This document shows positions 1 to 4,815 of a stretch of DNA of 21,245 nucleotides, piece after piece. The stretch covers positions 1 to 21,245 of the forward strand of contig CAZUAY010000026.1 of assembly GCA_964618405.1 (NCBI GenBank), given 5' to 3'. Positions within the stretch are counted from its first letter, which is position 1. Each line of letters starts with the position of its first letter. This stretch comes from JBBQIY01 sp964618405. GTDB lineage: Bacteria > Verrucomicrobiota > Kiritimatiellia > RFP12 > UBA3636. The translations under genes were made by a program, and so were the position numbers. Under the pieces are notes generated by a model. The model was not told where the DNA came from, searched no databases, and was given only the letters and a program-made list of their open reading frames with translations.

Positions 1-259
1 GGTTCCGTGTGGGTACTCGTAATCTGCGGATAAAACTTAATCCAGCGCGGTGCTGATTTCTGCCACAATGTTTCGACAAGCTCAACAACCAAGACACAAA
101 GAGCCCAAAGCTTTCCATAAATCGCGAACATCACCATAATCTCGCGTTATTCTTCAAGATTACAGTGAATCGTCCCGTGCAGTTGTTGACTGAAAAGCCG
201 AAAAGACCCATACCGCAACCGACAGACATGCGAAAAGCGGTGCCGCCCTTCGGTTGTCA

Positions 260-292
260 CCGCACTCCAAGATGGCCGATTTTGGAGTGCGG
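260..292. repeat. Perfect 11-bp palindrome, PVC-type dispersed repeat
   Basis: CCGCACTCCAA (260-270) and TTGGAGTGCGG (282-292) are exact reverse complements separated by 11 bases. The surrounding 240-330 segment resembles a dispersed intergenic element that I recall from Verrucomicrobia and relatives, often mis-annotated as short proteins with a 'WPILECGG' reading. A genome-wide count would settle whether it is multicopy. Confidence 0.6.
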
Positions 293-382
293 CGGCAAGC
301 GGTATTCCGCGCGACGCCGCTTTCGAGTAAACGTGGTGCCTCTGAGCAAATCCAAACGGACAGGTCAACGGAACGAGGATGC

Positions 383-416
383 AACCTAACGCCGCTCACA
401 ACCTAACGCCGCTCAC
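383..416. repeat. Two tandem copies of a 17-bp unit
   Basis: AACCTAACGCCGCTCAC occurs at 383-399 and again, identically, at 400-416. A decayed third start (AACATAAG) follows. Each copy contains ACCTAAC, which fits the RYYYAAC half-site pattern of integron attC sites; a matching GTTAGGC lies at 464-470. Confidence 0.7.
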
Positions 417-457
417 AACATAAGTCGCTAGCTTTGTTGATTTAATAAGAGAGGTTG

Positions 458-552
458 TAGGTGTTAGGCCATAGGCCCAAGCTCGCCACGTTCCATAGAA
501 ATTCGGAGAGAAAGGCTCGCACCTAAGGCCTAAAACCTAGGGCCTTCTTTTT
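458..552 (+). terminator. Imperfect inverted repeat ending in a terminator-like hairpin
   Basis: The arm at 458-475 matches the reverse complement of 522-539 at 16 of 18 positions, with a 46-base loop. Nested at its right end, AAGGCC (525-530) and GGCCTT (541-546) can pair around a 10-base loop. A CTTTTT run follows at 547-552, which looks like a rho-independent terminator reading rightward. No plus-strand gene precedes it, so it may be only a repeat. Confidence 0.4.
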
Positions 553-632
553 AACGCAACGAGCGCAAGGAGTCTCGCGAGGGGCGCAAGGAATTTTTAG
601 ACAAGATTTGCCGGATGCGATAGCCGAGATAA

Positions 633-1196
633 TCAGAAAATCGGGAGTGAAAATGAGACGCAGATCGCTTCGGTTCCTGGGTTCACATCGCCGATTGAAG
701 CGTTGGAAATATGCGCCAGCGAGATACCGATCCGGTAGCCACGCTGGAATTCGCGTGAGAGCTCGATTCCTGACCGAAATTCAAGATCGCTACCCAGCTC
801 GAGTTTATGTTCTTTAAAATAGCCGAAACCGAACCGAGGGGTCAGTCTCCACTTTTCGCTGAGAAGAAAGGGGTAGAGTATTCCGGCGGAAGCGTAGAGC
901 CCAGTTTCGTTGCCCACGCACAGGGAAGCCCATGATCCAAACCCATGCCAGCGCCACCCCGGGTGAAGTTCTACGCCAAACACCGCATCAATATCGGAGT
1001 CAAAAATCTGCGTAGCTCCAGTGAAAAGCGCCAGTCGATGGCGTTCCGTGGGCTCTTGCTCTGATGCGATCGTGGAGATATCCTCTTCGGCGAAAGCCGT
1101 GAATATGGATATGAAAAGAATAAGGCTTGTGCCGAATGAGCGAAGGAGGCGTTTCGGCGTATTGCTGGCAGTAGGTGTAGCGTTCGGGGTCATCAT
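633..1196 (-). CDS. PagL-like lipid A 3-O-deacylase (outer membrane beta-barrel)
   Basis: The 187-aa product has a signal peptide at residues 1-37 (basic LLR region, hydrophobic LILFISIFTAF, then AEE). A strand-rich region follows, ending in the aromatic-terminated C-terminus SFSLPIF expected of an outer membrane barrel. Residues 162-176 (HISNASIGDVNPGTE) match the PagL active-site segment: His162 and Ser164 of the catalytic pair, then Asn165, Asn172 and a possible Glu176. PagL removes the 3-O acyl chain of lipid A in the outer leaflet. The length fits the family (about 170-190 aa). I chose the ATG at 1196 because it places the signal peptide at the N-terminus. An upstream TTG at 1262 is in frame but would add 22 unhelpful residues. 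The ribosome binding site is weak. The gene stands alone, divergent from mgtE. Confidence 0.72.
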   Translation of the reverse strand: MMTPNATPTASNTPKRLLRSFGTSLILFISIFTAFAEEDISTIASEQEPTERHRLALFTGATQIFDSDIDAVFGVELHPGWRWHGFGSWASLCVGNETGLYASAGILYPFLLSEKWRLTPRFGFGYFKEHKLELGSDLEFRSGIELSREFQRGYRIGISLAHISNASIGDVNPGTEAICVSFSLPIF

Positions 1197-1359
1197 GGTG
1201 GCTGCTTCATTCGGATTTCGATAGGCCTTCGTCTTCTTGCTCTCGCAGGAGCTAACCAACAAGAGAGGTGAGAGATTTAGGGAGAATAGATTTGAAAAAG
1301 AATTCTGTGCATACTACCATAATCCCATAAAAAAAACGAGAAGCAGAAGTGTGGTTTTC

Positions 1360-1419
1360 GTAATCGGTCAGTCACTGGGGGTGGGCAAGCGGAGGAGTAA
1401 CATCCACTTGACCGATTAC
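1360..1419 (+). promoter_or_regulatory. 11-bp perfect inverted repeat upstream of mgtE (operator or small structured RNA)
   Basis: GTAATCGGTCA (1360-1370) and TGACCGATTAC (1409-1419) are perfect reverse complements. Between them GTGGG (1381-1385) can pair with TCCAC (1403-1407), giving a two-helix fold with a 10-base left bulge and a 17-base GA-rich loop. It lies upstream of the predicted mgtE promoter, so it is either a distal operator or a separate small RNA. It is not a 5' leader of the transcript started at about 1476. I do not recognise an M-box or other known riboswitch in it. Confidence 0.45.
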
Positions 1420-1439
1420 AACTCACATGCGTATTGGGG

Positions 1440-1469
1440 TCGACATAAGCTTACGATGCGGTGTACAAT
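1440..1469 (+). promoter_or_regulatory. Sigma70 promoter for mgtE
   Basis: TCGACA (1440-1445), an 18-bp spacer and TACAAT (1464-1469) give five of six matches to each consensus box. The predicted start near 1476 leaves a leader of about 30 bases before the mgtE ATG. Confidence 0.6.
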
Positions 1470-1506
1470 AACCGAAAACTACAACATGAACTAAAAAAGA
1501 ACGATT

Positions 1507-2892
1507 ATGACGACGAACCCCATCCTCACACCAGAACTTCTCGAGTTAATTCATAGCGGCGATATCACTCAGTTTCGCGACGTGATCGCAGATGTGCATC
1601 CGGCTGAGATCGCTGATTTTGTTAGCGAGGAAGAAAATGTCGATGTTTGGCGTCTGTTGGCCGCAATCCCACAGCAACAAGCGGCGGATGTGTTCTCGCA
1701 TTTTGATCTGTATCGGCAAGTTGAGTTGGCCAGTGGCGCACACCGCCAAGCGATGGCGCAGATGCTGGAAAAACTTCCTCATGACGATCGAGCAGATCTC
1801 GTGCGGCGACTTGATCCGAAAGTTGCGGCGCAGATTCTCCCGCTTGTCGCCATTGCTGAACGCGAAGACATTCGTAAACTCACCAGCTACACGGAAGGTA
1901 CGGCTGGTGGTCTGATGAGTAGCGATTTTGCAACCCTGCGCCCTGATGTCACGCTAGCACAAGCACTCGAGCAAGTTCGTATTCAGGCCCCGACGCGTGA
2001 AACGATTTATTACATCTATGTTGTCGACGAAATGCAGCGGCTTATTGGGCTTGTCTCGTTGAAAAACTTGATTTTGGGAAAGCCAGAACAGCTCGTCAAA
2101 GACATCTCCTATGAGGACGTGGTCAGCGTCGATGTGGGCGACGACCAGGAAGCAGTGGTCCGTACGATTGAAAAATACGACTTGCTCGCCATTCCCGTTA
2201 CGACGGGCGATCGCAAGCTTGTTGGTATCATTACCCATGACGACGCCATCGACGTGCTTCGTCAAGAGCAGCAGGAAGATATTGAAAAGCTGATGGCGAT
2301 TCGAGGCAGCCATATGGCGGGTGAGTATCTGCGCACGTCCTCGTGGCAGCATTTCCGTAACCGTGTGGTCTGGGTGGTGATCCTGGGCGTATTCGGTTTG
2401 GTTTCTGGACTCATCGTCCAACGATCGGAAGGACTTTTGGCTCATTTTGCCATTCTTATTGCCTTTATCCCGATGCTTGCTGACACGGGTGGGAATACGG
2501 GGAGTCAGTCCGCGACATTGGTGGTACGCGCCTTGGCTTTAGGCGAGGTCATACCCAAAGATGTATTACGGGTTCTCTTTAAAGAGCTCAAGGTCTCTGT
2601 GTTATTGGCCTTTGTGTTGGCACTTGTTGCTTTTGGCCGCGTGATGCTGTTGGGCAGTAGCTCGGCGTTGCCGGCGGGAGTATCTCTGGCCTGGGTCGGT
2701 ACTGCCATTTCTATCGCGCTTGGTTTGCAGGTTGTTTCATCGACGATGATCGGAGCACTTTTGCCTATGATTGCAGCGAAGCTGAAGTTGGACCCCGCTC
2801 TTGTCGCCAGTCCAGCGCTGACGACGATTGTCGATATCACGGGCCTTCTATTATTTTTCGGTACAGCCAAGTTGCTTTTGCCTTTGCCATAA
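1507..2892 (+). CDS. mgtE: MgtE-family magnesium transporter
   Basis: This 461-aa inner-membrane Mg2+ channel/transporter has the standard order. An N-terminal MgtE_N superhelical domain (about 1-130) is followed by two CBS domains (about 135-260) that sense cytoplasmic Mg2+ and gate the pore. Five membrane helices follow from about 285 to the end. The pore signature is clear: P322 followed by GGNTGSQ (328-334) and VVRALALGE. In the last helix Asp443 in TTIVD corresponds to the pore aspartate that binds Mg2+ in the Thermus protein. Length is normal for the family (about 450). The ATG at 1507 has only a GA-rich AAAGAACG upstream as a ribosome binding site. A strong promoter lies at 1440-1469 and an inverted repeat further upstream. 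It is monocistronic, followed by a tRNA gene. Confidence 0.95.
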   Translation: MTTNPILTPELLELIHSGDITQFRDVIADVHPAEIADFVSEEENVDVWRLLAAIPQQQAADVFSHFDLYRQVELASGAHRQAMAQMLEKLPHDDRADLVRRLDPKVAAQILPLVAIAEREDIRKLTSYTEGTAGGLMSSDFATLRPDVTLAQALEQVRIQAPTRETIYYIYVVDEMQRLIGLVSLKNLILGKPEQLVKDISYEDVVSVDVGDDQEAVVRTIEKYDLLAIPVTTGDRKLVGIITHDDAIDVLRQEQQEDIEKLMAIRGSHMAGEYLRTSSWQHFRNRVVWVVILGVFGLVSGLIVQRSEGLLAHFAILIAFIPMLADTGGNTGSQSATLVVRALALGEVIPKDVLRVLFKELKVSVLLAFVLALVAFGRVMLLGSSSALPAGVSLAWVGTAISIALGLQVVSSTMIGALLPMIAAKLKLDPALVASPALTTIVDITGLLLFFGTAKLLLPLP

Positions 2893-2979
2893 GATCGACC
2901 GTTAGCCGCTTGAGAAACGCACTGAAGGATATTCCGATTCTGAAATTATCGCGTATCGGAAATTGTTCTGAATTTAAGG

Positions 2980-3008
2980 TTGACTTTCCCGTCCGGAAAT
3001 GGCATATT
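2980..3008 (+). promoter_or_regulatory. Promoter of the tRNA-Tyr gene
   Basis: TTGACT (2980-2985), a 17-bp spacer and CATATT (3003-3008) precede the tRNA by 23 bases. The -35 matches five of six positions and the -10 four of six. Confidence 0.5.
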
Positions 3009-3031
3009 TTGCCGAGTCTTTTGACTTCAAA

Positions 3032-3117
3032 GGTGGGTTACCTAAGTGGCCAACAGGGGCAGACTGTAAATCTGCTGGATAACTCCTTCCTAGGTTCGAA
3101 TCCTAGACCCACCACCA
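3032..3117 (+). tRNA. tRNA-Tyr (anticodon GTA), CCA encoded
   Basis: Acceptor arms GGTGGGT (3032-3038) and ACCCACC (3107-3113) pair perfectly. They are followed by discriminator A (3114) and an encoded CCA (3115-3117). The anticodon stem GCAGA/TCTGC (3059-3063, 3071-3075) holds the loop CTGTAAA, with anticodon GTA at 3066-3068. The T arm is CTAGG-TTCGAAT-CCTAG (3090-3106). A long variable arm (3076-3089) marks a class II tRNA, as bacterial tRNA-Tyr should be. Confidence 0.97.
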
Positions 3118-3127
3118 ATTTGTAAAC

Positions 3128-3166
3128 CCCTGAAAACATCAACTTTTCAGGGACTTTTTCGTTTTT
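3128..3166 (+). terminator. Rho-independent terminator after tRNA-Tyr
   Basis: CCCTGAAAA (3128-3136) and TTTTCAGGG (3144-3152) form a perfect 9-bp stem with a 7-base loop. Two T runs follow (3155-3166). It sits 10 bases past the tRNA CCA end. Confidence 0.92.
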
Positions 3167-3760
3167 AGGGGTAAATCATGCATTTTTGGCTTACTTTCCT
3201 GTCACATCCTTTGCCTCTGTTTTCTATGTGGGGTCATGTGAGTTAAGACACCAAAGACACCAAAGATCTCTTTCGGAAGACAGTTGGTCTGCCGGGCTTT
3301 AAGGTGTCGGAAAGCGGTTGTGTCCGCGTCGTGAGATTATTTTTCTTGTTCATCATGGTGTGATGTATCTCGATGCAGGGCATTGGCACGGCGGCGCGGG
3401 TTCACCTGCTGTACTCCGATGCTTCAGAGATCAGCGGAGGTTGTCGGGGCGCGGTGCATCGCGCTGAAATAGGTGTGGCCGCTAAGCGTTGGCATGGCTG
3501 CACGGAGTCCAGATGTGCGTAGTCGGGCGGCGTATATAGAGGGGGGGAGGGGGTGTTCGCTGCGAAGGGGGGCCTTTCCTGTTAATGGATAAGGCGGTGG
3601 AAATTTTGTAGGTATTGGCGCGTGAAATTGCGCCTGATACGCCCAGCTGTTGTGGGTGTTTGTTGTTTACAGTACCGCTAGTCCTAGGGCTTTTTCTTCT
3701 TGTCTGGGGATAGAGCATGAGCGTTTGCCGATAAAGACGATGACGTGAATCAGATGACGT
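3167..3760. other. Gene-free stretch at the left edge of the defence island
   Basis: No convincing gene is present. A minus-strand open frame at 3482-3718 is low-complexity and lacks a start context. Visible structure includes a 9-bp tandem ACACCAAAG duplication near 3248-3266 and a decayed inverted repeat pairing that segment with CTTTAAGGTGTC near 3297-3308. A G-run lies at 3541-3554. The left copy of the island-flanking direct repeat is at 3581-3660, with a CTAGTCCTAGG motif near 3678. Confidence 0.6.
3581..3660. repeat. Left copy of imperfect direct repeat flanking the defence island
   Basis: Aligned without gaps to 13220-13299, about 59 of 80 positions match. The best blocks are GGATAAGGCG, AATTTTGT, AATTG and GTGGGTG. 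TAGAGC follows both copies (3711 and 13311); the left copy carries about 39 extra bases before it. Both copies have the same orientation. Confidence 0.7.
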
Positions 3761-4225
3761 TCATCGAGTTCTGTCAGTTCGGCTAGGCATTTGATGTGTT
3801 TGTAGTTCTGGCGGAAAGGATTTTAGATATTCTTCGGGTGTCTGTACGAGCAGGTCCTTGGCTTTGTAGTCTTTGACGTTTCGTGTCAGAAGCGTTTCGA
3901 CGTGGTTTTCCCTTGCTGCAAAGTATTGGATAGCGTCTTCGAAATCGGGGAACTCTGAATTGAGGGCCAAATCGACGATTTTCTCTCCAACGGGAAGCAC
4001 GCCGATCAGAATTCGGAGTTTCCGCATGTATTGACGAGCTTTGATGGTCCCAGTCGCTTTCCGTAAAATATAGAACACGTTGGCTAGCACGACCGATGTG
4101 GTGACCAAGACGAGTTTCCCCGTATCCCCCTGCGTGAAGATTTCCGCTGCATAGGGGTAAAAGGGTTCCCGTTTGCATAGCAAATCGAGAATGACGTCGG
4201 CTTCGATGAACACCTGCTTATTCAT
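3761..4225 (-). CDS. PIN-domain toxin of a type II toxin-antitoxin pair
   Basis: The 154-aa product is a PIN-fold ribonuclease of the PF13470-like group, expected to cut RNA when its antitoxin is lost. Residues 1-20 (KQVFIEADVILDLLCKREPF) give the first strand and acidic site. The middle has VLANVFYILRKA, and the later acidic and Thr/Asn sites are DFEDAIQYFAA and LLTRNVKDY, ending in the family's TPEEYL. One oddity is that the first catalytic position, usually Asp in 'FIDTNVILD', is Glu here (Glu8); Asp10 and Asp14 remain. I chose the ATG at 4225, which overlaps the antitoxin stop by 8 bases. A longer in-frame start at 4267 would run inside the antitoxin and add no family residues. The overlap implies translational coupling. 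Confidence 0.82.
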   Translation of the reverse strand: MNKQVFIEADVILDLLCKREPFYPYAAEIFTQGDTGKLVLVTTSVVLANVFYILRKATGTIKARQYMRKLRILIGVLPVGEKIVDLALNSEFPDFEDAIQYFAARENHVETLLTRNVKDYKAKDLLVQTPEEYLKSFPPELQTHQMPSRTDRTR

Positions 4226-4457
4226 ACTTCTGTTCAAGATGTGCGACGTAGTCGGCTTCTGCAGCATCCGCTTCTGCTACGATACCGCTGAGTTCTTCAA
4301 CAAGCGCAGAGTAGTTGCTCTTTGGCCGTGCGTCGTCGGCAAGCGTGCGGAAGTAGTCCTCGGCAAGTCGTGAAACGCTCCGGTGGTTTTTGCCAGCATA
4401 GCGCTTGACGGATTTGATGACATTTTCGTCAAGTTTTAGGGTAAGTTTAGTTTCCAT
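4218..4457 (-). CDS. RHH-like antitoxin (DUF6364-type) of the PIN toxin
   Basis: The 79-aa protein opens with METKLTLKLDENVIKSVKRY, the beta-strand plus helix pattern of DUF6364/ribbon-helix-helix antitoxins. It continues with the second helix SVSRLAEDYFRTL and an acidic C-terminal tail (EELSGIVAEADAAEADYVAHLEQ), which would wrap the toxin. Antitoxins of this class neutralise the PIN nuclease and repress their own promoter. The GAGGTG ribosome binding site sits 5 bases before the ATG. The gene is first in the two-gene operon, and its 3' end overlaps the toxin start by 8 bases. Confidence 0.8.
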   Translation of the reverse strand: METKLTLKLDENVIKSVKRYAGKNHRSVSRLAEDYFRTLADDARPKSNYSALVEELSGIVAEADAAEADYVAHLEQKYE

Positions 4458-4472
4458 AATAGCACCTCAATA

Positions 4473-4497
4473 CGTACACAAGTTTAGAATGAGTACG
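4473..4497 (-). promoter_or_regulatory. Probable TA autoregulatory operator overlapping the promoter
   Basis: CGTACACA (4473-4480) and TGAGTACG (4490-4497) form an inverted repeat with 7 of 8 pairs around 9 bases, starting 16 bases upstream of the antitoxin ATG. On the minus strand a TTGCAT / 16 bp / TCTAAA promoter-like pair overlaps it. That is the usual layout for an antitoxin repressing its own operon. Confidence 0.5.
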
Positions 4498-4649
4498 CAT
4501 CATAATGCAAGAGTTTTTTGTGAGGACAAACATAAAGGCATCAGGGAAAGCGTCGAATGTTGCGGGTGCCCTTTTGATGTGGGCGTGTGTGGAATAATGG
4601 GAAGTATGTGGGTTCGGGAAAGCTGGAGAGCGAGACTGTGGCGAGCCGC

Positions 4650-4701
4650 GGCGCGGGTGCCCCGCGCCCACCATTCCAGTATTCCAGATTCCATCATTCC
4701 A
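4650..4701. repeat. GC-rich hairpin followed by ATTCCA repeats
   Basis: GGCGCGGG (4650-4657) and CCCGCGCC (4661-4668) form a perfect 8-bp stem with a 3-base loop. Four ATTCCA copies follow at 4673, 4681, 4688 and 4696 with irregular 1-2 base spacers. There is no T run, so it is not a terminator. It looks like a decayed dispersed element. Confidence 0.65.
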
Positions 4702-4766
4702 CCCCTTCATCATTCATACTTTCTTTGCGGGTGCGTTTTTTGCGTACAATTTTCAGATTTTGCAGG

Positions 4767-4795
4767 TTGACATTGGAGGCCGAAGGGAATATTAG
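4767..4795 (+). promoter_or_regulatory. Strong sigma70 promoter of the methyltransferase operon
   Basis: A perfect TTGACA (4767-4772), a 17-bp spacer and TATTAG (4790-4795) predict a start near 4802, only about 14 bases before the GTG at 4816. The short leader contains GAGACGGA, which doubles as the ribosome binding site and supports that start codon. Confidence 0.75.
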
Positions 4796-4815
4796 TTTCT
4801 GGGTTTGAGACGGAA

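Larger units (their letters stand above)
1..632. other. Repeat-rich stretch without a convincing gene
   Basis: I see no supportable coding region here. Short open frames at 147-399 on both strands read through a palindromic element and have no ribosome binding sites or family resemblance. The stretch holds a palindrome at 260-292, a 17-bp tandem duplication at 383-416, an 18-bp imperfect inverted repeat (458-475 with 522-539), and two direct copies of GCGCAAGGA near 563 and 584. Positions 1-160 show nothing I can interpret. The overall look is accumulated small repeats of the kind common between genes in PVC-superphylum genomes; that comparison is from memory. Confidence 0.6.
1197..1506. other. 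Divergent intergenic region between the PagL-like gene and mgtE
   Basis: I see no supportable gene here. A plus-strand open frame at 1237-1494 lacks a ribosome binding site and any recognisable sequence. The region holds the long inverted repeat at 1360-1419 and the mgtE promoter at 1440-1469. Confidence 0.6.
4458..4815. other. Divergent intergenic region between the TA pair and the methyltransferase operon
   Basis: No gene is supported. The region holds the TA operator (4473-4497), a GC-rich perfect hairpin (4650-4668), four ATTCCA copies (4673-4701) and the rightward promoter (4767-4795). Open frames across 4447-4808 read these repeats and give the 'WNDGIWNTG' low-complexity peptides that I associate with intergenic repeats in PVC bacteria. 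Confidence 0.65.

Noticed and set aside
147..399. Short open frames on both strands in the left repeat region
   Set aside because: They read through a palindromic dispersed element in several frames, lack ribosome binding sites and match only the repeat-derived 'WPILECGG' type peptides.
1237..1494. 85-aa plus-strand open frame before mgtE
   Set aside because: It overlaps the inverted repeat and the promoter, has no ribosome binding site and no recognisable protein sequence.
1360..1506. M-box magnesium riboswitch upstream of mgtE
   Set aside because: I cannot find the conserved M-box core, and the predicted transcript leader is only about 30 bases.
3032..3117. tRNA-Tyr as attachment site of the adjacent island
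   Set aside because: I searched by eye for a second copy of the tRNA 3' end (TTCGAATCCTAGACCCACC) to the right of the island and found none. There is also no integrase gene in the window.
3482..3718. 78-aa minus-strand open frame left of the toxin
   Set aside because: Low-complexity, proline-rich translation of the G-run and the flanking repeat; no start context.
4447..4713. 88-aa minus-strand open frame upstream of the antitoxin
   Set aside because: It is composed of ATTCCA-type repeats and the GC hairpin; the predicted peptide is low-complexity and overlaps the TA operator.
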